From Clostridia bacterium (lineage in GTDB: Bacteria; Bacillota; Clostridia; Oscillospirales; Acutalibacteraceae): a stretch of DNA of 5,200 nt. Both the position numbers and the translations under genes were made by a program. Position 1 is the stretch's first letter. Every line of letters begins with the position of its first letter. This document shows, in pieces, positions 1 through 5,200 of this stretch. The notes under the pieces were generated by a model, which was given only the letters and a program-made list of their open reading frames with translations, did no database searches and was not told the DNA's origin. The DNA is taken from the NCBI GenBank assembly GCA_900767015.1, contig CAAFXQ010000204.1, positions 1-5,200 of the forward strand, written 5' to 3'.

Positions 1-983
1 ACGCTTAAAGAGATGCCCATCGCTTTTGCGGCGTCATTGAGTTCCTCAGCCGTATCGTCACGGTCGGGCTGTTCGGCTTCACCGAGCAAAAAGGAAATGT
101 TGCTTTTCCACATCTGTGAAAGCTCATCACGGGAGATTTCCGACTCTTCGTTCAATAGATACCGCTTCGAAATCAGCAGAATCTTGCCGAGTCTGTCATG
201 AATTCTGATTTTTGCGGCAAGCACCTCTTTTTCTCTTGTGATATCGGTGACGTTTTCGTTAAAGCGAAGAAGTCTTTTTTTCATCTCCTCAAGCTCTTTG
301 TTGTAAGCCATAAGATGTCGGCTGAGCGCATACTGTTCGGTAATATCCGCCGCCGAAATCTCGTAAATCGGCTTTTTGCCTGCAATAATTTTCCGACAGG
401 CAAAGCGGCGAACCTCTCCGCTTTCAAGAATAATGATAGGCTCCTGACCTGTTTTAACCGCCGTATTGCCGGGGCTGATTTCGCCGTTTTGAAGCCGTTG
501 CCAGAACTCCTTTGCATTCAGCAGATATTCACCCGTCAAGCTCCGGCAAAGATTTTGCATACAATAATTGGTAAGCCTCGGCCGGCCGTCCGAGTCAAAA
601 CAGCAAATTCCGGTCGGCAGCTTATCCGCTCCGTCTTTTATCGACATTTCGGTAACACTCGTTTGATACCGTCGGTACATTCTGTAAAACAGGACGGCGG
701 TTGCTGTGATCTGAAGAAGCATCAAGAGGGCTGTGAAAATCATCGGAGCGTCCGCAATTGTTTCAATAACGGCATTGGAGGAAGTTTCGTCAAACGCAAT
801 ATTCAACGCCGCAAGATGAAATGCCGTAAACAGAAAAAGACCTATGCCAAGAAAAATATCACGGCTTCTGCTTTTATAAATCACAAAGTTCAGAATGCCC
901 CAAAGCTCCGCTAAAGCGATAAGAAGATAGACGGTAAGCACCGCTGTCTGACAGAAGTCGGGAAGAGATGAAAAAGCGGTCAT
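1..983 (-). CDS. Membrane sensor histidine kinase, C-terminus cut by window edge
   Basis: The first 327 residues are visible; the frame stays open to the window edge, so the ATP-binding domain lies outside. Three hydrophobic helices are seen at about residues 12-36, 42-62 and 78-100. They are followed by a PAS-like segment (about 114-215, ending in AADITEQ, a typical PAS exit), a charged coiled coil (about 218-258) and an H-box with IHDRLGK, in which H262 is the likely phospho-acceptor followed by D263. The HD-x-LG pattern resembles the HisKA_3 (NarL/DegS-type) dimerisation helix, so I infer autophosphorylation on H262 and transfer to a LuxR-type regulator, which is not visible. The ATG at 981-983 overlaps the stop of the upstream gene as ATGA, with a GGTGAT stretch at 989-994 as a weak ribosome binding site. 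This indicates one operon and translational coupling. The signal sensed is unknown. The histidine kinase family is fairly secure; the subfamily is less so. Confidence 0.85.
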   Translation of the reverse strand, partial: MTAFSSLPDFCQTAVLTVYLLIALAELWGILNFVIYKSRSRDIFLGIGLFLFTAFHLAALNIAFDETSSNAVIETIADAPMIFTALLMLLQITATAVLFYRMYRRYQTSVTEMSIKDGADKLPTGICCFDSDGRPRLTNYCMQNLCRSLTGEYLLNAKEFWQRLQNGEISPGNTAVKTGQEPIIILESGEVRRFACRKIIAGKKPIYEISAADITEQYALSRHLMAYNKELEEMKKRLLRFNENVTDITREKEVLAAKIRIHDRLGKILLISKRYLLNEESEISRDELSQMWKSNISFLLGEAEQPDRDDTAEELNDAAKAMGISLS

Positions 984-2650
984 GCTGTATCACCGTCCTT
1001 TCGAAAGTGAAGACAAACGAAAACCGTTTCGTCCTCCCGTTCAACGGTAACATTTCCGCCGAGAGCCAAAAGCGTCTGTGCGTACTTTTCTTCGCTGACC
1101 GTGCCGTCAATTCCGTCCGCACAAAGCTTGAGACAAAGGCCTTTGTCCAGAAGAGAAATATCGGCGGTAATCGCCGTAACCGTACCGAGTCCCTCGTCAA
1201 CCCACAGCTGCCAGAAATCAAACGCAAAACAGATTTCCTCTTTCGGCACGGAAAAGTCCGGAGACGACAAGCTGACAAAGCTTGCCACACCGCAAAACTT
1301 CAGATACTCGCATGATTCTTTTATTCCGAGGTAAAGCTCCTTTGCGAAAAGGCTTTCTTTTGTGTCCCCGATAAGAATCAGATTGGCACGGCGCTTGATG
1401 TAGCAATTGAGCACCATGGCAATTTTCAGATTGTCCTTAAACCTGTTTTCGTCCGTTATGAGACTGTCGATTCTATCAAGATACGGCTTAACCAAAACGG
1501 CAATACTGTCGTAAAGGCGGTTTTGTTCCTCAATTCTCGCCTTTTGCTCTTTCATTTCGTTTTCCGCCTGAAGCAAATCGCTTTCCTGCGAAAGATTTTC
1601 GCCGATCTCTCTGAGCTGTTCATTGAGCGAATTCACAGCGGTAAGATCCTCCGTCCAGAACACGTTTCCGCCGAGCACCTTATGGGAACGCAAAAGCGTA
1701 TTTTTCCGGATCAGAACCGGGCTTTCAACAGCTGACTGCATTTGCTTTCCGGAAAGCGTTTCCGCTTTTTCGGAGCGGTATATCACTTCATAATCGGCGT
1801 TGGTAATCTGAACGTCCAGACTTGAATGAGAAAAGAAATCGTTATATTCGATATTGGAGGGAACAAGACCGATTTTGATGCAGCTTTCCCAGATGGCAAT
1901 CAGGATAAAGCAGTGAATTTCAGGCAGTCGGAAAAGCGACGGAATCCTGACAACATCTTCGAGCGCAAGCAGGATAACAAGCAGCGTGCCGACCGGAAGC
2001 CATATAAACGGCAGCCAGACACGATGACGGATACTTGATATTCTGCATTTGTGATACAGCATGATGATACTTGCCAGAAGCCAGAAATAGATCCATACCG
2101 TCACGGTGTAAAACAGAAAGCCGTAAGAATAATCGGTTTCCCAGTTGTAAAAACCCTCCCGGAACCGAAACGCCAGCTCGTGAAAATCATTGGTTAAAAT
2201 ACCGACGGACAACACGGCCGCAGCAAGAAAAGCGATCAGCCACTGTTTGGGAAGCCTTTCGTCCTCCGCCCTGCCTACGGAAAAGGCGGCGACAAACGAA
2301 AGTAGCGGAGCAAATATCTGCGGTACATAATAAAGGTACCACAAAAAGCGGCTGAGCCTCGGTGTATTTTGTGAAACAAGGTTATACCGTTGGGTTCGGA
2401 AAAGAATATAAAGTAGCAAAAAGAACGCCATTGTCACAAGGAGAAGCCGCATACGGTTCGAAATAAACCGCTTTTGAATAAAGGCGATCCAGCAGATAAT
2501 CAGTCCGAAATAGATAAAACTGCATAAATAAAAAAACGCCATGTTGAGATATGTATTCTCCGGCTGTATCGTGCGGAGCAATCCGGCAAGAATAAAAAGG
2601 CCGAGCGCCGCTGCCGCCGGAAACCCGTCGGCTTTTCGGTTGTTTTTCAT
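980..2650 (-). CDS. Polytopic membrane sensor with degenerate histidine-kinase module (pseudokinase)
   Basis: This 556-residue protein has seven to eight hydrophobic segments (about 9-27, 36-58, 66-84, 103-125, 136-152, 174-199, 210-231, 243-262), so the N-terminal half is a membrane sensor like the 7TM input regions of Clostridia kinases. A PAS-like segment (about 273-335), a coiled coil (about 340-378) and a kinase-like tail follow. At the H-box equivalent the sequence is RLYDSIA, giving Y380 where the downstream partner has H262 in RIHDRLG. The later part has the YIKRRANLILI stretch (417-427) that I recall from similar paired sensors. No N-box asparagine is evident and the G1 position reads CADG (510-513) rather than DNG, so catalysis is unlikely. 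It probably senses a ligand and modulates its partner kinase. The ATG at 2648-2650 is preferred because AGGAG lies 8 nt upstream; a GTG three codons earlier overlaps that site. The stop overlaps the next gene by 4 nt. Confidence 0.88.
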   Translation of the reverse strand: MKNNRKADGFPAAAALGLFILAGLLRTIQPENTYLNMAFFYLCSFIYFGLIICWIAFIQKRFISNRMRLLLVTMAFFLLLYILFRTQRYNLVSQNTPRLSRFLWYLYYVPQIFAPLLSFVAAFSVGRAEDERLPKQWLIAFLAAAVLSVGILTNDFHELAFRFREGFYNWETDYSYGFLFYTVTVWIYFWLLASIIMLYHKCRISSIRHRVWLPFIWLPVGTLLVILLALEDVVRIPSLFRLPEIHCFILIAIWESCIKIGLVPSNIEYNDFFSHSSLDVQITNADYEVIYRSEKAETLSGKQMQSAVESPVLIRKNTLLRSHKVLGGNVFWTEDLTAVNSLNEQLREIGENLSQESDLLQAENEMKEQKARIEEQNRLYDSIAVLVKPYLDRIDSLITDENRFKDNLKIAMVLNCYIKRRANLILIGDTKESLFAKELYLGIKESCEYLKFCGVASFVSLSSPDFSVPKEEICFAFDFWQLWVDEGLGTVTAITADISLLDKGLCLKLCADGIDGTVSEEKYAQTLLALGGNVTVEREDETVFVCLHFRKDGDTA

Positions 2651-2658
2651 ACCTGCCA

Positions 2659-2666
2659 CTCCTCTC
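2659..2666 (-). promoter_or_regulatory. Ribosome binding site of the pseudokinase sensor gene
   Basis: The minus strand reads GAGAGGAG, with AGGAG ending 8 nt before the ATG at 2650. It decides the start, because the in-frame GTG at 2659 falls inside this element. Confidence 0.8.
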
Positions 2667-2673
2667 TTTTTTG

Positions 2674-2682
2674 ATTATACCA
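2674..2682 (-). promoter_or_regulatory. Extended -10 promoter of the two-gene sensor operon
   Basis: The minus strand reads TGGTATAAT, a perfect TATAAT (2674-2679) preceded by a TGn extension. No good -35 hexamer sits 16-18 bp upstream, which is typical of extended -10 promoters. Transcription would start near 2667, leaving a leader of about 17 nt that begins close to the ribosome binding site. The location just after the terminator of the preceding gene fits independent transcription of the sensor operon. Confidence 0.7.
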
Positions 2683-2724
2683 TATCCCGACATACAGCCG
2701 CAACAACCCGAAGAGATTTTCGGA

Positions 2725-2767
2725 TCAAAAAAGCGGATTTCCGGCAAACCGACCGGATTTCCGCTTT
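2725..2767 (-). terminator. Rho-independent terminator of the Ser/Thr kinase gene
   Basis: On the minus strand, 12 nt after the kinase stop codon, an 8-bp stem (AAAGCGGA with TCCGCTTT) is stacked through a 2x2 A/A internal loop on a 5-bp stem (TCCGG with CCGGA) with an 8-nt loop. Six T residues follow (2732-2727), overlapping the end of the stem. Shape and placement are those of an intrinsic terminator separating this gene from the sensor operon. Confidence 0.82.
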
Positions 2768-2778
2768 CCCTGTTCGCT

Positions 2779-4602
2779 TTATTTCAGTTTGACCTGGAAC
2801 GGAAGATTGACTGCCGTATCCGTCACAATCGAGCCTTCATCAAACACAAGATAAAAGTCGGTGTTATCCTCATAATAGATTTCATTGTCAACAACCACTT
2901 CACACGCAAGGGCAGCTCCGGGGTCGTCATCGTCATAGATGATACCGAAATTTACCGGCTCTTTTACAAGAGTTCTTCCGTCACTGTCAACCTGGTAGAT
3001 ATATGCCCGGCCCTTTCTTTGCGGATTGGAGCCGAAAGGCTTGAGCGAGACAGTTGCGCCGACGATGATTTCTTCATCTGAAAGCGTCATTTCGGCACTT
3101 TCGGCCTTGATTGCGGTATACACCAGACCGTCATCGGTCTTTTCTCCGTTTTTATGATTCGTCGGATTCGTCAGAACAACATTGACAGATACCGGAGAGG
3201 TCGGCGGCTCGGTTGTGGGCGCCTCTGTTGTGGGTGCTTCGGTTGTCGGAGCTTCGGTTGTTGTTTCCTCGGTTGTCGGTTCCTGTGTCGTCGGCGCTTC
3301 GGTCGTTGTTTCCTCGGTTGTCGGCTCCTGTGTCGTGGGTGCCTCAGTCGTCGGCGCTTCGGTTGTCGCTTCGGTAACAGTGGAAATACTCGTCTCATCC
3401 AAAGCGGTTGTCGTTTCCTCCGGCTTCGGATTCAGACTTTTTACAACAAAGAACGCAACAACGCCGAGAATCAGCACAAGAACGGCAATCAAGGCATACC
3501 ATTTCTTACTTGTCGGCTTTTCATCCTCCTCGGAATCGTCAAAAGCGTCGTTAAACTCATCTTTTGCTCTGTCTTCGGCGGTATAGGTCGTTTTCGCCGG
3601 CGCATATTTATCGAAATAAATATCATTCTGGTTAGCCGTTTTGAATTCTTTCGGCTCATTGATCTTCGGCAAGACCTGCGTTGCGTCCGGGTCAGCCGAG
3701 CCGAAAAGATAGGTATTCAGGTCGTTTTCCAGCTGTTCGGGCGTCTGATATCTTTCTTCAATTCTGAATGCGGCGGCCTTAAAAATGATCTTCGAAAGCC
3801 CGAGATCCGCTTTGGCGGGTTTTACAAGCCGTTCACCGCTCATTCTTCTTTCGAAAGCCCGCTTTCTGTCGTCAACCGAAATCGGATTCGGATATTCGGG
3901 GAGAAACGGAATCCGATTGTTGTTGGTAAGCTTATACATCAGAATACCGAGAGAATAGATATCCGAACAGGTATCAACTCCCGTCGAAAAGATAATTTCG
4001 GGGGCAAGATAATTCGACATCTGCTCCTGTTTATCGCTGAGCTGACCTGTTTCGGAGATTCCGAAATCGCCGAGCTTATAGGTTCCGATATCGTCGACAA
4101 AAATATTTTCGGGCTTAATTTCCTTATGCATGATTCCGATCTTACGAAAGCCCTCGAGAGCCAGAGCAAGGTCACAGCCCATCTTAGCGATCTCCTTGGA
4201 GGTTGCCGTGCTTTCGGTCAGATATTCGCTCAAAGGCTTCAGCATTTCCATAAGGACAATCACGTGAAAGCAGTTAAGTTCTCTTACTATCATGTAATTA
4301 TCGAAACGGACAATATTGGAGTTTGCCCGAAGGCTCATCATTTTTTCCATGTTGCGGCGAAGCTCGCCTTCAAGAGCGGTGAGATACTGCTCAGCCGTAC
4401 TGTATTTTCCGGACTGCATAACACGGTTGAAATCGTTTTCCGTCCGGGGGAAACGAATGGTTTTTAAGCCTGAAAATTCCGTTCCGTTGTCGCTTTCACG
4501 GTAAACACGGTAAAAAACGCTGCTTCTTCCCTCGGCAAGCTTTTTATCCACAAACCAAGAGCCAAAAAGCGGTTCAAAATTCCGAAGCTTTTCTATGTTC
4601 AT
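2779..4602 (-). CDS. Transmembrane Hanks-type Ser/Thr protein kinase with Thr-rich stalk and unknown ectodomain
   Basis: This 607-residue protein has a cytoplasmic kinase domain (about 16-298), an acidic juxtamembrane linker (about 342-362), one membrane helix (about 368-388), a Thr/Glu/Pro repeat stalk (about 396-470) and a C-terminal extracellular region (about 471-607) that I do not recognise; no PASTA repeats are visible. Kinase landmarks are K47 (GLKTI), likely E86 of helix C, K163 and N166 of the catalytic loop, D179-F180-G181, A200-P201-E202, D214 (SDIYSLG) and R284. Oddities are HKE (159-161) instead of HRD, M195 where the GT-x-x-Y-x-APE Thr is expected, and a glycine loop with one of three glycines (G25). 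Activity is therefore uncertain. T308 in DATQVLP resembles FHA-type phosphothreonine sites (inference). The start at 4602 is chosen because GGAG lies 8 nt upstream; the earlier in-frame ATGs at 4638 and 4677 lie within or upstream of the promoter. The gene is monocistronic, with its own promoter and terminator. Confidence 0.93.
   Translation of the reverse strand: MNIEKLRNFEPLFGSWFVDKKLAEGRSSVFYRVYRESDNGTEFSGLKTIRFPRTENDFNRVMQSGKYSTAEQYLTALEGELRRNMEKMMSLRANSNIVRFDNYMIVRELNCFHVIVLMEMLKPLSEYLTESTATSKEIAKMGCDLALALEGFRKIGIMHKEIKPENIFVDDIGTYKLGDFGISETGQLSDKQEQMSNYLAPEIIFSTGVDTCSDIYSLGILMYKLTNNNRIPFLPEYPNPISVDDRKRAFERRMSGERLVKPAKADLGLSKIIFKAAAFRIEERYQTPEQLENDLNTYLFGSADPDATQVLPKINEPKEFKTANQNDIYFDKYAPAKTTYTAEDRAKDEFNDAFDDSEEDEKPTSKKWYALIAVLVLILGVVAFFVVKSLNPKPEETTTALDETSISTVTEATTEAPTTEAPTTQEPTTEETTTEAPTTQEPTTEETTTEAPTTEAPTTEAPTTEPPTSPVSVNVVLTNPTNHKNGEKTDDGLVYTAIKAESAEMTLSDEEIIVGATVSLKPFGSNPQRKGRAYIYQVDSDGRTLVKEPVNFGIIYDDDDPGAALACEVVVDNEIYYEDNTDFYLVFDEGSIVTDTAVNLPFQVKLK
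3193..3372 (-). repeat. Thr/Glu/Pro-rich stalk repeats inside the Ser/Thr kinase gene
   Basis: Codons 411-470 encode repeats of TTEAP, TTQEP and TTEET. At DNA level a 45-bp unit is tandemly duplicated (3262-3306 and 3307-3351). By eye it has five differences, all synonymous, since both copies encode TTEAPTTQEPTTEET. Such low-complexity extracellular stalks commonly lift an ectodomain through the cell wall and may be glycosylated. The repeat could vary in length between strains. Confidence 0.85.
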
Positions 4603-4610
4603 AATCTTCA

Positions 4611-4615
4611 CTCCA
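4611..4615 (-). promoter_or_regulatory. Ribosome binding site of the Ser/Thr kinase gene
   Basis: The minus strand reads TGGAG with an 8-nt spacer to the ATG at 4600-4602. Together with the promoter location this selects that start over two upstream in-frame ATGs. Confidence 0.75.
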
Positions 4616-4636
4616 ATCAAATCGGAATACTTATTC

Positions 4637-4671
4637 ATTATATGATACCATAACAGTAAGACCAAAGTCAA
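4637..4671 (-). promoter_or_regulatory. Sigma-A type promoter of the Ser/Thr kinase gene
   Basis: The minus strand carries TTGACT (4666-4671), an 18-bp spacer and TATCAT (4642-4647), which is preceded by TGG as an extended -10. A perfect TATAAT (4637-4642) overlaps immediately downstream but lies 23 bp from the -35. Start of transcription would be near 4630-4635, with a leader of about 30 nt. Confidence 0.7.
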
Positions 4672-4733
4672 CCGCATAACGGCTGATAAATTCTGTATAT
4701 ACCGGCGGATTTAACGGCTACCCAAACAAAAAA

Positions 4734-4800
4734 ATGAAGCACACCTACGGTGTATGAAGCGGCGCCGGGCGCCATGAAGCACGGCAAAGCCGCATGAAGC
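4734..4800. repeat. 20-bp-period array: ATGAAGC alternating with variable mini-hairpins
   Basis: ATGAAGC occurs four times at exact 20-bp spacing (4734, 4754, 4774, 4794). Each 13-bp interval is a small palindrome of 5-nt arm, 3-nt loop, 5-nt arm: ACACC-TAC-GGTGT (4741-4753), GGCGC-CGG-GCGCC (4761-4773) and ACGGC-AAA-GCCGC (4781-4793, outermost pair mismatched). The arms differ completely between units, yet each pairs with its own partner, so the pairing rather than the sequence is conserved. A run of A (T on the minus strand) at 4727-4734 borders the left end. Function unknown. Confidence 0.85.
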
Positions 4801-4813
4801 GTGCCCGGGAAGA

Positions 4814-4843
4814 TTTCAGATATCAGAAACCGGATATCTGAAA
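4814..4843. repeat. Perfect 11-bp inverted repeat
   Basis: TTTCAGATATC (4814-4824) is the exact reverse complement of GATATCTGAAA (4833-4843), with an 8-nt loop. It has no adjacent T-run on either strand, so it is not an obvious terminator. It could be an operator, part of a structured RNA or a piece of a palindromic repeat. Confidence 0.75.
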
Positions 4844-5025
4844 CGAAGGTGGGATAAAATGGGAAAATCCAGCTTCGGGCACATTTAAGGTTGCGGGGTG
4901 CTTTGTGCCAAAGGAAAGCGATTTCCCGCAGAAGCGGCTTTTCGTGACGCGAAATCCGTAGATTATAAGGGGAGGGAAGCCGGGCGGCTTCGGGGAAGCT
5001 TCAGCCGGAGGCCGGACGGCGGCTG

Positions 5026-5089
5026 ACAAAACCTACGGTTTTGTGTTTTCCGTTTCAAAGAAACGGAAAATGTGCGGCTTCGCCGCACA
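5026..5089. repeat. Three abutting perfect hairpins with 3-nt loops
   Basis: ACAAAACC/GGTTTTGT closes on TAC (5026-5044, 8 bp). TTTTCCGTTTC/GAAACGGAAAA closes on AAA (5046-5070, 11 bp). TGTGCGGC/GCCGCACA closes on TTC (5071-5089, 8 bp). They are separated by one and zero bases. The first shares the CCTACGG core with the first mini-hairpin of the ATGAAGC array. Head-to-tail perfect stems of this kind suggest an RNA- or DNA-structure-driven repeat element rather than a terminator. Confidence 0.8.
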
Positions 5090-5113
5090 CAGCCGCCTTT
5101 GCGCAGACCCCTC

Positions 5114-5147
5114 TGTCGCCTTGCGACATCTCCCCTTTCAGGGGAGA
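5114..5147. repeat. Double-palindrome unit resembling a dispersed Clostridia intergenic repeat
   Basis: TGTCGC/GCGACA closes on CTT (5114-5128) and is immediately followed by TCTCCCC/GGGGAGA closing on TTTCA (5129-5147). Read on the minus strand, the order (GGGGAGA, then TGTCGC, then an AGAGGGGTC flank) is like short repeated elements I recall from many Oscillospiraceae and other Clostridia intergenic regions. That link rests on memory, not on a search. Confidence 0.55.
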
Positions 5148-5175
5148 AAAATATTTTATCAAGTGGAAATGTCAA
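5148..5175 (-). promoter_or_regulatory. Possible leftward promoter into the hairpin region
   Basis: The minus strand has a perfect TTGACA (5170-5175), a 16-bp spacer and TATTTT (5148-5153), two mismatches from the consensus -10. Transcription would run left through the hairpins. No coding sequence follows before the kinase promoter, so a product would be non-coding. It is AT-rich DNA and may be a chance match. Confidence 0.35.
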
Positions 5176-5200
5176 GAAAAGTACAGTCGGAAAATCCCCT

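Larger units (their letters stand above)
4681..5200. other. Gene-free, hairpin-rich intergenic region
   Basis: No open frame here has a credible ribosome binding site or protein-like composition. About a dozen short inverted repeats are crowded between 4740 and 5147, detailed separately. Smaller ones not listed elsewhere are GAAGCC/GGCTTC (4976-4981 with 4986-4991), TCAGCCG/CGGCTGA (5001-5007 with 5020-5026) and TTTCG/CGAAA (4940-4944 with 4950-4954). The region separates the kinase promoter from whatever lies to the right. It looks like an accumulation of palindromic intergenic repeats or a structured RNA. Confidence 0.7.

Noticed and set aside
198..914. Plus-strand open frame of 238 codons
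   Set aside because: It lies opposite the histidine kinase gene, which has coherent membrane helices, PAS-like and H-box segments; the plus-strand reading shows no recognisable domain.
2651..2659. GTG start for the pseudokinase sensor three codons upstream
   Set aside because: It overlaps the AGGAG ribosome binding site, which is correctly spaced for the ATG at 2650.
3182..3586. Plus-strand frame with VVGAS-type repeats
   Set aside because: The repeats are simply the complement of the stalk repeats of the kinase.
3154..4467. Long plus-strand open frame (437 codons) antisense to the Ser/Thr kinase
   Set aside because: Its Cys/Arg/Gly-rich start is the reverse reading of the Thr-Glu-Pro repeat codons, it has no domain-like sequence, and the opposite strand clearly encodes a kinase.
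4603..4677. Longer N-terminus of the Ser/Thr kinase from upstream in-frame ATGs
   Set aside because: Those codons fall within or upstream of the predicted promoter, and the well-spaced GGAG serves the ATG at 4602.
4734..4800. CRISPR array
   Set aside because: The conserved part is only 7 bp, the intervals are 13 bp and self-complementary, and no cas-like gene is present.
4823..5029. Minus-strand small frame of 68 codons in the gene-free region
   Set aside because: It runs through inverted repeats, has no clear ribosome binding site and its composition is not protein-like; such frames commonly arise in palindromic repeat DNA.
5026..5070. Intrinsic terminators
   Set aside because: The T-rich stretches belong to the stem arms and no free T-run follows the stems on either strand.
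4963..5175. Minus-strand small frame of 70 codons across the palindromes
   Set aside because: It is Arg/Pro/Ser-rich and encoded by the hairpins themselves, and its start lies inside the promoter-like TTGACA segment.

Overview
The window looks like a chromosomal segment of a Gram-positive gut-type Clostridia (Oscillospiraceae/Ruminococcus-like) bacterium. This is inferred from three things: the sigma-A type promoters and AGGAG-type ribosome binding sites, a membrane Ser/Thr kinase with a Thr/Glu/Pro-rich wall-spanning stalk, and the palindrome-rich intergenic DNA that I associate with that group. No rRNA or other taxonomic marker is present, so the assignment is tentative.

All three protein-coding genes lie on the minus strand, so they are read from right to left. 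First is a transmembrane Hanks-type Ser/Thr protein kinase (4602 to 2779) with its own promoter. It ends at a rho-independent terminator (2725-2767). About 50 bp further on, a second promoter with an extended -10 drives a two-gene signalling operon. Its first gene (2650 to 980) is a polytopic membrane sensor whose kinase-like C-terminus lacks the phospho-accepting His and has a degraded ATP site. Its second gene (983 to beyond position 1) is a membrane sensor histidine kinase with an intact IHDRLG H-box. The two overlap by ATGA, so they are probably translationally coupled. The simplest reading is that the first is a ligand-sensing pseudokinase working with the second. A response regulator probably follows outside the window, but it cannot be seen here.

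The right-hand 520 bp (4681-5200) contains no convincing gene. It is packed with short perfect inverted repeats. There is a 20-bp-period array in which a constant ATGAAGC alternates with mini-hairpins of changing sequence. There is also an 11-bp-arm hairpin, a run of three abutting hairpins with 3-nt loops, and a palindromic unit at 5114-5147 resembling dispersed intergenic repeats of Clostridia. A perfect TTGACA box at 5170-5175 points leftwards into this region and raises the possibility of a structured non-coding transcript.

The points most worth a second look are the hairpin array, the pseudo-histidine kinase paired with an active-looking partner, and the unusual catalytic loop (HKE instead of HRD) of the Ser/Thr kinase.
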